A stretch of DNA of 64,000 nt from Frigoribacterium sp. CFBP 13712 (GCF_014842255.1 NZ_JACYVH010000002.1:110519-174518); one strand, 5' to 3'; positions 7,913-16,100 are shown, counted from the first letter of the stretch. Numbers and translations are program-made. Notes: generated by a model from the sequence alone, not told the origin.

Positions 7913-9185
7913 GTCGTCTCTGCCCCCTCTCGTCTCGGTGCCTGGTTCATCGACCGGAGCGGCTGCGTCCGATTCGCTCGAGGTGTCGGACCGCTACTCG
8001 CGGAGCGTCCGACTGCCGGGGTTCGGCCTCGATGCGCAGAGCCGACTGCTGGCAGCGCGGGTGCTCGTGGTGGGAGCCGGGGGACTCGGCGCACCGGTCA
8101 TCGAGTATCTCGCAGCCTCCGGTGTCGGAACGCTGGGAATCGTCGACGACGACGTCGTCGACCTGTCGAACCTACAACGTCAGGTGCTGTTCCGCCCCGA
8201 CCAGGTGGGGGTGCCGAAGGCCCGTGCGGCGGCCGAGTGGGTGCGCTCGTCGGCACCCGACGTGCGCGTCGTCGTGCACCCCGTGCGCCTCGGCGCCGAC
8301 AGCGCCGCGCTGCTCGACGACTACGACCTCGTCGTCGACGGCAGCGACTCGTTCGACACCTGCTACGTCGTCGCCGACGAGGCCGCCGCGCGCGGGCTGC
8401 CCGTGGTGTGGGGCAGCGTCAACCGGTTCGACGGGCAGCTCAGCGTCTTCTGGGACGATGCGCCCGATGGCCGCGCGGTCGACTACCGCGACCTGCATCC
8501 GGCACCTCCCGCCGCCGGCTGGGACGAGTCGTGCGCCGACGTCGGGGTCCTCGGCCCGCTCTGCGGCACCGTCGGCACGGCCATGGCCACCGAGGCGGTC
8601 AAGCTGCTCACGGGCGTGGGCGAGCCCCTGCTCGGGCGCGTGGTGACCATCGACGCGCTCGACGCGACCTGGCGCGAGAGCAGGCTGGCACGGGCGCCGC
8701 ATCGGGCCGAGGCGCGGGCCACGGCGAACGGGCTGCGCCGCGCCTCCTCGGCCCCCGCGTCCGTTCCCGACTCCGCTTCGGAGGCGAGCACCGCCCCCGA
8801 CTCCGCCGCTGTCGCCGTCGGCAACTCAGGCGCAGAGGCCGCTGAGCGGAGATCCGCCCGCTCAGAGGTCGCCGCACCTGAGTTGTCGACGATGCTGCAG
8901 GCGAGGGAGGCGGGCGGCGCCGACTTCACGCTGCTCGACGTGCGCGAGGTCGACGAGCACGCCTTCGCCCACATCGACGGCGACGTGCAGGCCCCCGGGT
9001 ACGGCACGCGCACCCGTCAGCGACCCGAGCTGGACCGCTCGTTGCCGGTGGTCGTCTACTGCGCGCGCGGCCCCCGGGCACGCTCCGCCGCCGAGCTGCT
9101 CGCGCGCGACGGGTTCGACGTCACCGTGCTGCACGGCGGCATGCTGGGTTGGCAGCTGGCGCAGCAGGGCGCCACCGCCGGCTGA
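7911..9185 (+). CDS. MoeB/MoeZ-like adenylyltransferase with C-terminal rhodanese domain
   Basis: A 424-residue E1-like enzyme expected to adenylate, and through its rhodanese domain sulfurate, the C-terminal Gly-Gly of a MoaD/ThiS carrier. The ThiF domain shows VVGAGGLG at about 53-60, DLSNLQRQVLF and CADVGVLGPLCG near 206. The rhodanese active-site loop is VVYCARGPRARSA with C384. It faces moaD convergently. The GGAGG at 7900-7904 before ATG 7911 supports the start. The zinc-binding CPxCG that normally follows the ThiF domain is absent. The linker (about residues 265-330) instead contains a family A copy and, in frame, a whole family B palindromic element (residues about 303-327). Confidence 0.88.
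   Translation: MSSLPPLVSVPGSSTGAAASDSLEVSDRYSRSVRLPGFGLDAQSRLLAARVLVVGAGGLGAPVIEYLAASGVGTLGIVDDDVVDLSNLQRQVLFRPDQVGVPKARAAAEWVRSSAPDVRVVVHPVRLGADSAALLDDYDLVVDGSDSFDTCYVVADEAAARGLPVVWGSVNRFDGQLSVFWDDAPDGRAVDYRDLHPAPPAAGWDESCADVGVLGPLCGTVGTAMATEAVKLLTGVGEPLLGRVVTIDALDATWRESRLARAPHRAEARATANGLRRASSAPASVPDSASEASTAPDSAAVAVGNSGAEAAERRSARSEVAAPELSTMLQAREAGGADFTLLDVREVDEHAFAHIDGDVQAPGYGTRTRQRPELDRSLPVVVYCARGPRARSAAELLARDGFDVTVLHGGMLGWQLAQQGATAG
8704..8751. repeat. Family A imperfect facing pair inside the moeB-like linker
   Basis: CCGCGCCTCCTCGG at 8738-8751 is a full core. Upstream, GCCGAGGCGCGGGCC is a facing copy lacking three bases of the core. Both lie in the interdomain linker of the moeB-like gene and read in frame. 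Confidence 0.6.
8817..8890. repeat. Family B palindromic element, in-frame inside the moeB-like gene
   Basis: A 74-bp element. Left arm GTCGGCAACTCAGG (8817-8830) and right arm CCTGAGTTGTCGAC (8877-8890) are inverted with one mismatch. The base string CGCAGAG after the left arm is shared with the two copies at 31.8-32.0 kb. It lies between the ThiF and rhodanese domains without breaking the frame. Confidence 0.85.
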
Positions 9186-9228
9186 GACGGCGGGGTCGAG
9201 AGGTGGAGCCGCGTCGACCCGAGGGGCG

Positions 9229-9555
9229 TCAGCCTCCGGCGAAGGGCGGCATGACGTCGATCACGGCACCGTCGACGACGAGCTGCTCGCGGTCGCGCGT
9301 GGTGATCCCGTCGACCAGGAACGAGCAGCGCAGCATGACGTCGCGGAAGACCGCCGCCGACATCCCCTCGACGGGGCGCACCTCGGTCAGCAGTCGACCG
9401 ATGGTGGGGCGTTCGCCGGTCGGCACCGCGACGCGCTGCTCGTCACGTCCGACGGCGGCGCGCGCCGCCGCGAAGAACCGCAGCGTCGCGGTCGTCGACC
9501 CGTCAGCCTGAACCGAGTCGCCCGAGCGTCCCGTGTCGTCGGTCAGTGTCGTCAT
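9229..9555 (-). CDS. moaD: Molybdopterin synthase small subunit (MoaD/ThiS family)
   Basis: A small beta-grasp sulfur carrier (108 aa) ending in VMPPFAGG; the terminal Gly-Gly is the adenylation and thiocarboxylation site. TLRFFAAARAAVG near the start of the domain fits MoaD better than ThiS. The first 20 residues are an extra acidic tail. It lies 1 bp downstream of moaA on the same strand, so the pair is co-transcribed. It faces its likely activating enzyme, the moeB-like gene, and would pair with MoaE (21.3 kb) to form molybdopterin synthase. Confidence 0.9.
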   Translation of the reverse strand: MTTLTDDTGRSGDSVQADGSTTATLRFFAAARAAVGRDEQRVAVPTGERPTIGRLLTEVRPVEGMSAAVFRDVMLRCSFLVDGITTRDREQLVVDGAVIDVMPPFAGG

Positions 9556-9556
9556 G

Positions 9557-10651
9557 TCAGCCTCCGATGGCGCTCATGGTGCGGGCGGGTTGCACGAAGT
9601 CGGGGTCGTCGATGCCGTGACCCTTGGGCTTGGCCCACATCGCGGCCCGCCAGGCGTCGGCCAGGTCGTCGTCCGAGCCGCCGGCGCGCAGCAGATCGCG
9701 CAGCCCGGTCTCGCCCTCGCTGAACAGGCAGCTGCGGATCCCGCCCTCGGCCGTCATGCGGGTGCGGCGGCAGTCGGCGCAGAACGGTTCGCTGACCGAG
9801 GCGATGATGCCCACCCGGCCGTGCAGTCCGGCGTCGGCGTCGCGCCCGACCGCGTCGAACAGCTCGGCCGGGGCGCCGTCGCGCTCGACGTCGGCGGGGC
9901 GCAGGTCGAACCGGGTCGCGAGGAGCGAGTGGATGTCGCGCGAGGTCACGAAGGAGGCGCGGTCCCAGCTGCGGTCGGCGTCGAGGGGCATCTGCTCGAT
10001 GAAGCGCAGCTCGTGGCCGCCGCGCAGAGACCAGGCGAGCAGCTCGGGCGCCTCGTGGTCGTTGACCCCGGGCAGCAGCACGGCGTTGATCTTGACGGGG
10101 GTCAGCCCGGCCGCGGCCGCGGCGTCGACACCGGCCAGCACCTTGTCGAGGAACGGCCTGCGCGAGACCTTCATGAACGTCTCGGCGTGCAGCGAGTCGA
10201 GCGACACGTTGACGCGGTCGAGACCGGCGTCGGCCAGGGCCTGCGCGCGGTGGGCGAGACCGATGGCGTTGGTGGTCAGCGAGACCTCGGGTCGTGGCTC
10301 GAGGGCGGCCACGCGCCGCACGATGTCGATCAGGTCGGCACGCAGCAGCGGCTCGCCGCCGGTGAACCGCACCTGGCGGATCCCGAGGAGGCGCACCCCG
10401 ATGTCGACCAGCCGCACGATCTCGTCGGCGTCGAGCGCCTGTTCGCGGGGCAGGTTCGGCAGGCCGTCGGCGGGCATGCAGTACGTGCACCGCAGATTGC
10501 ACTTGTCGGTCAGCGAGACGCGGAGGTCGGTGGCGCTGCGTCCGAACCGGTCGAGCAGCCAGGGCGCCGTCTCGGCGGACGGCCGGGGCACCGGGGGGAG
10601 GGTGTCACGAGCCCGACCGGGCATCGTGGGCAGTCCGAGTGAGACGGTCAT
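9557..10651 (-). CDS. moaA: GTP 3',8-cyclase (radical SAM, molybdenum cofactor step 1)
   Basis: MoaA converts GTP to 3',8-cyclo-7,8-dihydro-GTP, the first step of molybdenum cofactor synthesis, in the cytoplasm. The 364-aa protein has the radical-SAM cluster SLTDKCNLRCTYCMP (C51, C55, C58), FTGGEPLLR, and the second cluster CADCRRTRMT followed by SCLF. It ends in IGG, the catalytically needed Gly-Gly. Start ATG 10651 is supported by TAACCT 6 nt upstream (leaderless). This start lies inside the 3' end of the GT87 gene on the same strand, an overlap of 47 bp. ATG 10624 is an alternative. Confidence 0.95.
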   Translation of the reverse strand: MTVSLGLPTMPGRARDTLPPVPRPSAETAPWLLDRFGRSATDLRVSLTDKCNLRCTYCMPADGLPNLPREQALDADEIVRLVDIGVRLLGIRQVRFTGGEPLLRADLIDIVRRVAALEPRPEVSLTTNAIGLAHRAQALADAGLDRVNVSLDSLHAETFMKVSRRPFLDKVLAGVDAAAAAGLTPVKINAVLLPGVNDHEAPELLAWSLRGGHELRFIEQMPLDADRSWDRASFVTSRDIHSLLATRFDLRPADVERDGAPAELFDAVGRDADAGLHGRVGIIASVSEPFCADCRRTRMTAEGGIRSCLFSEGETGLRDLLRAGGSDDDLADAWRAAMWAKPKGHGIDDPDFVQPARTMSAIGG

Positions 10652-12107
10652 CTGTCGAGGTTAAGCCCCGCCGCCGGGATCCGCGCCCAGGGAGCAGCCT
10701 CCGCACCCGAAGGGCGTCGTCCGCGAGACCGTCCAGCAGCCGATCGGCGAACCCCGGCCGGGCGCGCCAGAGCGACACGAGCAGGATGACCAGCACCGCC
10801 GTGGCCAGCGACGACCGCTGCAGCGCGAGCCCCGGTTCGAACTGCCGCACGAGCAGCGCCACCGGGATCGCCAGCCACTCCCACCGGCCGGTCATGGCCA
10901 CGAACGGCACGAGCAGCAGGGCGTACCAGGGGTACCGCGGGCTGACGGCGACGAGGGTGACCCCGATCATGACGAGCTGCCCGAGCCAGGGGTCGTCGGG
11001 GTCGGTCTTGAGCCAGACGAGCAGACCGGTGACGCCGACGACGAGCGCGACGACCGGTGTGGCCCAGGCGTCGGGCACCCAGGCGGACACGAGGGCGAAC
11101 CGGCTGCCGTCCTCGTAGCCCTCCTCCGTGAGGTAGCCGGGCAGATAGCCGAGAACGGCCAGGCCGGTCGACACGACGTAGGGCACGTAGAGCACCGCGA
11201 AGGTGAGGACGGCGCCCACGATCACCTTGTGCGGCTGGCGGCGGAGCAGCGCCGGCGCCGCGATCACGGGGATGAGCTTGGTGGCGATGGCCGCCCCGAG
11301 GGCGATCCCGCCCCGCCATCGACGCCGCGTCGAGACGAGCAGCGACGCGGCGAGCACGAGCACCCCGCCGAGCAGATCGACGTGCGAGTTCGTGACCCCT
11401 TCGCTGTACACGAGCGGGCACCAGCCCCAGAGGGCGGCCCACCGGGGGTCGAGTCCGCGGCGACGGAGCGCCACGAGCAGGGCGGCGGTGGTGGCCAGCA
11501 CCATGACCAGGCCGAGCACCTGCAGCGGCGCGAACTCGGCGTCGGGCCCCACGACCGCCCGCACGGCCCAGAAGTACAGCTCGGCGGTGGGCGGGTAGAT
11601 CGTGGGCACGTCGGGTCGGTTGATGGCCGTGCAGACGACGTCGCCCGTCTCCGTGTCGTAGCCGCGGTGGATCTGCCGGGTCTCCTGTCCGCAGCGGAGG
11701 CCGATCGTGCCGTCGTCGCGGGTGAACTCGGCGGCGGGCGGGAAGATCCACTCGGGGCGGAGGTCGCGCAGCTCGCCGGCCTCGGGCGTGTACTCGTACG
11801 GCGACACCCCGTCCGCCTGCACGATGCCGTCCCAGGCGTAGCGCGCGGGGTCGGTGCTCGTGTTGGGCGGGCTCAGCAGCGACGCGCCGCCGACGACCGC
11901 CGCGCCGATCAGCACGAGCGCGGTGACGGCCCGCGCGGGCACGCGACGCAGCAGCACGAGGGCGACGGCGAAGAGCAGCCAGCAGATCGTCGTCCAGTAG
12001 ACGAAGTCGTCTCGCGTCTCCTTCGCGACGAATCCGAGGGTCAGCAGCCCCCAACCCACGGCGACGGCCAAACCGCCGACGGCCACCGCCGCGAATAGAG
12101 TACGCAC
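10605..12107 (-). CDS. GT87-like polyprenyl-phosphate mannosyltransferase, membrane
   Basis: A 500-residue polytopic protein with roughly 11-13 hydrophobic segments. Features include YAWDGIVQADGVSPYEY (the Asp-containing first loop of GT-C enzymes), IYPPTAELYFWA and the loop SHVDLLGG. These match GT87 (PimE/mannosyltransferase-like) proteins that use polyprenyl-phospho-mannose at the outer membrane face. The start GTG 12107 opens directly into the first helix. Its 3' end overlaps the moaA start by 47 bp on the same strand. It diverges from the molybdoenzyme fusion gene. The acceptor is unknown. Confidence 0.75.
   Translation of the reverse strand: MRTLFAAVAVGGLAVAVGWGLLTLGFVAKETRDDFVYWTTICWLLFAVALVLLRRVPARAVTALVLIGAAVVGGASLLSPPNTSTDPARYAWDGIVQADGVSPYEYTPEAGELRDLRPEWIFPPAAEFTRDDGTIGLRCGQETRQIHRGYDTETGDVVCTAINRPDVPTIYPPTAELYFWAVRAVVGPDAEFAPLQVLGLVMVLATTAALLVALRRRGLDPRWAALWGWCPLVYSEGVTNSHVDLLGGVLVLAASLLVSTRRRWRGGIALGAAIATKLIPVIAAPALLRRQPHKVIVGAVLTFAVLYVPYVVSTGLAVLGYLPGYLTEEGYEDGSRFALVSAWVPDAWATPVVALVVGVTGLLVWLKTDPDDPWLGQLVMIGVTLVAVSPRYPWYALLLVPFVAMTGRWEWLAIPVALLVRQFEPGLALQRSSLATAVLVILLVSLWRARPGFADRLLDGLADDALRVRRLLPGRGSRRRGLTSTDDRLTRTAHDARSGS
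10658..10663 (-). promoter_or_regulatory. -10 box TAACCT of moaA (leaderless, inside the upstream gene)
   Basis: On the minus strand TAACCT ends 6 nt before the moaA ATG. It lies within the last codons of the GT87 gene, giving moaA-moaD their own promoter. Confidence 0.5.
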
Positions 12108-12173
12108 GAGACCCAGTCTGTCGGACGCCCGCCCGGGTGTCCGATGTGTCGGGCCAGACCCCGAGGCGCACCC

Positions 12174-13505
12174 ATGAGAAGTCTTCTCTTCACCCTCCGC
12201 CTCGCGGCGACGTCGCCGACGCGGAACGCCCGGACGGCGACGGTGCTCGGGCGACTGCTCGGCATCGCCTTCCTGGTCTGCCTGCTGACCGGTCTCTACA
12301 GCCACTTCCTGCAGGAGCCCGCGGAGTGGATGCGCTTCCCGACCCGCCCGGTCTGGCTCTACCAGGTCAGCCAGGGCGTGCACATCACGGCGGGCATCGC
12401 CTGCATCCCGCTGCTGCTCGGCAAGCTGCACGCGGTGTTCCCCCAGCTGTTCCAGTACCCGCCGGTGCGGCACCCGGTGCAGGTGCTCGAGCGCGCCTCC
12501 ATCGCCCTGTTCATCGCGACGTCGGTGCTGCAGCTGGTCACCGGTCTGCTGAACACGTTCCAGTACTACCCGTGGCCGTTCCCGTTCAGGCAGGTGCACT
12601 TCGCGCTGTCGTTCGTGATCATCGGGTCGCTGGCGATCCACATCGCGGTCAAGCTTCCGCTCATCACCCGCTACTGGCGGGCCCGCGACAGCTACGACGC
12701 CGACGGCGCCTTCGTCGAGCCCGCCGGCGCCCTCGACCCGGCTCGGGCCGAGTTCACGGCCACGCGCGAGCTGACGCGACGGCGGGAGGCCGAGGAGGCG
12801 CGGGTCGCCTCGTCGACCGGCACCGCGCCTCCTCGGCCCCGCGGGCTCGTCGGTCGGATCGTGCACTGGATCGACACCGCGCACGAGGGCGACCGCGATC
12901 CGCACCGCGCGCGGGTGTCGCGACGCGGCTTCTTCGGCGCCGTCGGCGTCGCGACGGGCGGAGCGGTGGTGCTCACCGCCGGTCAGTCGTTCACCGCCTT
13001 CGAGCCCTTCAACGCGTTCGCCCCCCGGCAGCGCGGCATCGGCCCGAACGACCTGCCGATCAACCGGACGGCCGCGGCGGCGCGGGTGCTCGAGAGCGCG
13101 ATGGCGCCCGACTGGGCCCTGACGGTCTCGAACGGCGACCGGTCGCGCTCGTTCAGCGCCGACGACCTGACGGCCATGACGCAGGACGAGGGCGACCTGC
13201 CCATCTCGTGCGTCGAGGGCTGGAGTCAGACCGGCCGGTGGCGCGGGGTCCGCCTCGTCGACCTCATGGCGACGGTGGGTGCGCCCGCCGACCGGCGTCT
13301 CCGCTTCACGAGTCTCGAAGAGCGCGGCGGCTACCGCGTGATGCTGATGGGTTCCGAGTACGCCACCGACCCCGCGACGCTGATCGCGCTCGAGCTCAAC
13401 GGCGAGCGGCTGAGCATCGACCACGGGTACCCCGCCCGGGTGATCGCCCCCGGCAGACCGGGTGTGCTGCAGACCAAATGGCTGACCACGATCGAGGTGC
13501 TGTGA
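12174..13505 (+). CDS. Cytochrome b561-like membrane domain fused to a sulfite oxidase-type molybdopterin domain
   Basis: A 443-aa fusion. Residues about 25-165 hold four or five helices with histidines (QVSQGVHITAG, KLHAVF, QVHFALSF, AIHIAVKL) fit for haem b ligation. A linker with an in-frame family A palindrome follows (EEARVASSTG near 207-216). Then come a twin-arginine-like RRGFFGAVG at about 250 and a SUOX-type Moco domain with the expected cysteine in LPISCVEGWS (C346). It probably passes electrons between an extracytoplasmic molybdenum centre and the quinone pool; the substrate is unknown. The surrounding Moco genes would supply its cofactor. An upstream GTG at 12144 is a possible alternative start. 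Confidence 0.82.
   Translation: MRSLLFTLRLAATSPTRNARTATVLGRLLGIAFLVCLLTGLYSHFLQEPAEWMRFPTRPVWLYQVSQGVHITAGIACIPLLLGKLHAVFPQLFQYPPVRHPVQVLERASIALFIATSVLQLVTGLLNTFQYYPWPFPFRQVHFALSFVIIGSLAIHIAVKLPLITRYWRARDSYDADGAFVEPAGALDPARAEFTATRELTRRREAEEARVASSTGTAPPRPRGLVGRIVHWIDTAHEGDRDPHRARVSRRGFFGAVGVATGGAVVLTAGQSFTAFEPFNAFAPRQRGIGPNDLPINRTAAAARVLESAMAPDWALTVSNGDRSRSFSADDLTAMTQDEGDLPISCVEGWSQTGRWRGVRLVDLMATVGAPADRRLRFTSLEERGGYRVMLMGSEYATDPATLIALELNGERLSIDHGYPARVIAPGRPGVLQTKWLTTIEVL
12788..12838. repeat. Family A perfect facing pair inside the molybdoenzyme fusion gene
   Basis: GGCCGAGGAGGCGCGG (12788-12803) and CCGCGCCTCCTCGGCC (12823-12838) form 16-bp perfect arms with a 19-nt loop. The frame is kept; it encodes part of the linker between the haem and Moco domains. 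Confidence 0.85.
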
Positions 13506-14011
13506 TGACCACCGTGAAGACCACCAGGACGGGCCGGGCCGCCCCCATCGCGGGCCGCGGCGTCCGCGTCACCAGGGGCGTGCTGATCGTCGTCGGGATC
13601 GCCCTGATCGGACTCGGCGGCTACGTGCTGACCGAGACCGTCAGCCCGACGCGCTACTCGGGGCTGCTCGTCTGGCTGATCGGCTCGGTGATCGTGCACG
13701 ACGCGATCATCGCGCCCGTCGTCGTCGGCGTCGGTCTCGCCGTCCGGCGGACGGGTCGCCGCGTGCCGGCCGCGGTGATCGCCCTGGTGCAGAGCGCCGT
13801 CGTGGTCGGCGTCGTCCTGTCGATGATCGTCGTCCCCGAGATCGTCGCGAAGGCGAAGGGGCCGAAGAACGACACCGTGCTGCCGTTCGACTACGCCTCG
13901 CGTCTGGGTGCGATGTGGGTCGTGATCGCGGTCGTGACGGCCCTCGCCGTGGCGATCTACCTGGTGCGGACCAGGCGGCAGAAGGTCCGCGAGTCGACCG
14001 ACCAGGTCTGA
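13505..14011 (+). CDS. Hypothetical four-helix membrane protein
   Basis: A 168-residue protein with about four hydrophobic segments (GVLIVVGIALIGLGGYVL, YSGLLVWLIGSVIVHDAI, AVIALVQSAVVVGVVLSM, WVVIAVVTALAVAIYLV) and basic ends. The start overlaps the molybdoenzyme stop by one base (TGATG), so the two are surely co-expressed; it may be an accessory subunit or anchor. Its last 55 bp overlap tail to tail with the convergent methyltransferase gene. No named family was recognised. Confidence 0.7.
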   Translation: MTTVKTTRTGRAAPIAGRGVRVTRGVLIVVGIALIGLGGYVLTETVSPTRYSGLLVWLIGSVIVHDAIIAPVVVGVGLAVRRTGRRVPAAVIALVQSAVVVGVVLSMIVVPEIVAKAKGPKNDTVLPFDYASRLGAMWVVIAVVTALAVAIYLVRTRRQKVRESTDQV

Positions 14012-14679
14012 GCGACCTCGAGGCCGGCGCGGCGGGCGTGACCGGGCAGGGCCGCCCGACCCACCTCGGCCCAGGGGAACGTCGCACTCGTGAGACCGCG
14101 GTCGTCGACGACGTGGGCGTCGTAGAACTCGTCGGCGGAGTCGTCGTGCGCCGTCTCGACCACGACCGATCCGTTCGAGGCGATGACCTCCGAGCAGCGG
14201 GTCAGGAGGGCCGTCGGGTCGCCGCCGATGCCGATGTTGCCGTCGAGCAGCAGAGCGACGTGCCAGCCGCCCTCGCCGTCGAGCGGGTCGAAGACGGAGC
14301 CGGCCGCGACGGGCAGCCCGGCGTCGACCGCCATGGCGACGGCCGTCTCGGACACGTCGATGCCGAGGGCCTCGATGCCGAGGCCGACGGCCGCGCGGAC
14401 CATGCGGGCCGGCCCGCAGCCGATGTCGAGCACCGAGCGCGCACCGGCGAGCGTCGAGAGATCGGCAGCGTCGGCGGCGGAGCTCCAGCGGGCGACGTCG
14501 AACGGTCCGTAGACGTCGGCGGCGCCCGTCGACGGGGCGGGTGAACCGGGTGCGACGGGCGCGTCGGCCCGGACGAGCTGCAGGCGCCCCTCGCGGCGCA
14601 GAGCGCGGGCGTAGGGCTCGGCCCCGCCCGAGCCGAAGGTCGCGACGGGGTGGGTGTTCGTGTCTGCGGTGAGTGTCAC
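13957..14679 (-). CDS. Class I SAM-dependent methyltransferase
   Basis: A 240-aa Rossmann-fold methyltransferase with the SAM motif SVLDIGCGPARMV near residues 85-97 and ALGIDVSETAVAMA after it. The GTG start overlaps the stop of the DUF2064 gene (GTGA), so it is the third gene of a glycosyltransferase-DUF2064-methyltransferase operon. The substrate is unknown. The grouping with a sulfite-oxidase-like enzyme suggests a shared, uncharacterised small-molecule or cell-envelope pathway; this is inference. The 3' end overlaps the convergent membrane gene by 55 bp. Confidence 0.85.
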   Translation of the reverse strand: MTLTADTNTHPVATFGSGGAEPYARALRREGRLQLVRADAPVAPGSPAPSTGAADVYGPFDVARWSSAADAADLSTLAGARSVLDIGCGPARMVRAAVGLGIEALGIDVSETAVAMAVDAGLPVAAGSVFDPLDGEGGWHVALLLDGNIGIGGDPTALLTRCSEVIASNGSVVVETAHDDSADEFYDAHVVDDRGLTSATFPWAEVGRAALPGHARRAGLEVAQTWSVDSRTFCRLVRTR

Positions 14680-15407
14680 GAGAGGGGCTCCTCGGGAGTC
14701 GAGCGGGCCGGCGACGGGGTCTGAGCAGCGGCGGTGGATGAGGGGGAGGTCGAAGCCGAGGAGGCGCGGGTCGGGCCCGTCGGGGCACCACCCGGGTCGG
14801 CGAGACGGAGGGCCGCGGCGAAGCGGCTGCGCGGCGCGGTGGCGGCGACGAGGCGGGCGTCGTCGATCGTGTCGACGTCGACGAGCTCGGGGAGGGTCCG
14901 CACGCGCAGCCCCGCCTCGGCGAGTCGCCGCAGCTGGTGGGCGCCGGTGTCGTCGCGCGACATCGGGACGCCGCGCAGCAGGTCGCCGGTGGGTCGGGCG
15001 AGACCGAGGGCCCAGAAGCCGCCGTCGTTGGCCGGGCCGAACCAGGCGTCGACGTCGTCCGTCCAGTCGGCGAAGACGGGGGTCAGCGTCTCGACGGTCA
15101 CCTGCGGCGTGTCCATGCCGATCAGCACGGTCGGGCCGTCGACCTCGTCGAAGAGGGCTCCGAGCCGTGCGTCGAGGTCGCCACCGATCTGAGGGATCAC
15201 ATCGAACTGTTCGGAGCCGGGCGGTGTTCGGTTGCCGTCGAAGAGCAGCACCCGTCGGGTGGCGGGCAGTGCCGAGGCGACGGCGAGGGTGTCCTGGATG
15301 GCGGCCGCGGCGACGTCGGCGGCCTGCTCGAGGCTCAGGGGCGGGTGGAGGCGCGTCTTGACGCGACCGGGGATCGTCTCCTTGGCGATCACGACGATGG
15401 TGGTCAT
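14676..15407 (-). CDS. DUF2064 / TIGR04282-type nucleotidyltransferase-like glycosyltransferase
   Basis: A 243-aa GT-A-like protein: VVIAKETIPGRVKTRL at the N-terminus, LLFDGN, VLIGMDTPQVT (the DxD-like site) and GPANDGGFWALGL. This is the signature of the CofC-like DUF2064 family, often linked with a GT2 partner. It overlaps both neighbours by ATGA/GTGA, so translation is coupled. The C-terminal tail of about 35 residues is low complexity (TRASSASTSPSSTAAAQ) and is partly encoded by a family A repeat copy; that tail is probably not part of the fold. Confidence 0.82.
   Translation of the reverse strand: MTTIVVIAKETIPGRVKTRLHPPLSLEQAADVAAAAIQDTLAVASALPATRRVLLFDGNRTPPGSEQFDVIPQIGGDLDARLGALFDEVDGPTVLIGMDTPQVTVETLTPVFADWTDDVDAWFGPANDGGFWALGLARPTGDLLRGVPMSRDDTGAHQLRRLAEAGLRVRTLPELVDVDTIDDARLVAATAPRSRFAAALRLADPGGAPTGPTRASSASTSPSSTAAAQTPSPARSTPEEPLS
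14755..14772. repeat. Family A repeat copy in the 3' end of the DUF2064 gene
   Basis: GCCGAGGAGGCGCGGGTC, read on the minus strand as the peptide TRASSA in the disordered C-terminal tail. Confidence 0.75.
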
Positions 15408-16087
15408 CGACCCGCCTCCCGCAGCAGTCGGGACATGTCTCTGACGGCGACGCTCGTGCCCCTGATGGTGCCCGTCACCTTGCTCCGCCCGACCCGGGGC
15501 GAGTAGGGGGTGTCCTGTTCGCGGATCCGCCAGCCGGACTCGGAGGCGCGGAGCACCATCTCGAGCGGGTAGCCGCTCCGTCGGTCCTTCAGGTCGAGGG
15601 CGAGGAGCTCGTCGCGTCGGGCGACCCGCATGGGGCCGAGGTCGTGCAGGGCGACGCCGCTGGCACGCCGCATCAGCCGCGCCAGGGCGAGATTGGCGAT
15701 GCGGGCGTGCACCGGCCACGCCCCGCGGGTGGTCGGGCGACGCCGACCGAGCACGAGGTCGGCGTCGCCCGACATCACCGGCTCGGCGAGCGCGACGAGG
15801 TCGGCGGGGTCCATCGAGGCGTCGGCGTCGCAGAAGGCGACGTAGGGGGCGGTGGCCGCGACGAGACCGGCGTGGGCGGCGCTGCCGAAGCCGCGCCGCG
15901 CCTCCTGCACGACCGTGGCCCCGTGCTCGGCGGCGACGCGCGCCGACCCGTCGGTGGAGCCGTTGTCGACGACGATCGCGTGCCAACGGTCGGGGATGCG
16001 CCCCAGGACCCAGGGCAGCGCGCCCTCCTCGTCGAGACAGGGCAGCACGACGTCGACCAGCGGGACGTCGACGGGTGAGGTGCTCAT
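15404..16087 (-). CDS. Family 2 glycosyltransferase (TIGR04283/MftF-like partner)
   Basis: A 227-aa GT-A enzyme: VDVVLPCLDEEGAL, IVVDNGSTDGS and AFCDADASMD give the donor site and DxD motif, and LGRRRP follows. It lacks the transmembrane helices of DPM-type enzymes. The first gene of a three-gene operon, it overlaps DUF2064 by 4 bp. ATG 16087 was chosen over the adjacent ATG 16090 because it lies 7 nt after TACAGT. The sugar and acceptor cannot be told. The pairing with DUF2064 and a methyltransferase recurs in actinobacteria. Confidence 0.85.
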   Translation of the reverse strand: MSTSPVDVPLVDVVLPCLDEEGALPWVLGRIPDRWHAIVVDNGSTDGSARVAAEHGATVVQEARRGFGSAAHAGLVAATAPYVAFCDADASMDPADLVALAEPVMSGDADLVLGRRRPTTRGAWPVHARIANLALARLMRRASGVALHDLGPMRVARRDELLALDLKDRRSGYPLEMVLRASESGWRIREQDTPYSPRVGRSKVTGTIRGTSVAVRDMSRLLREAGR

Positions 16088-16094
16088 CATCCCG

Positions 16095-16100
16095 ACTGTA
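16095..16100 (-). promoter_or_regulatory. -10 box TACAGT of the GT2-DUF2064-methyltransferase operon
   Basis: On the minus strand TACAGT ends 7 nt before ATG 16087, consistent with a leaderless operon transcript. Confidence 0.5.

Noticed and set aside
10605-13424. One very long minus-strand open frame extending from the GT87 gene across the molybdoenzyme gene
   Set aside because: Only the part below 12107 has membrane-protein sequence; the rest is the antisense of a well-supported gene. Similar long antisense frames over metG, mfd, hisS, eno and the YcaQ/AI-2E region are shadows caused by high GC.
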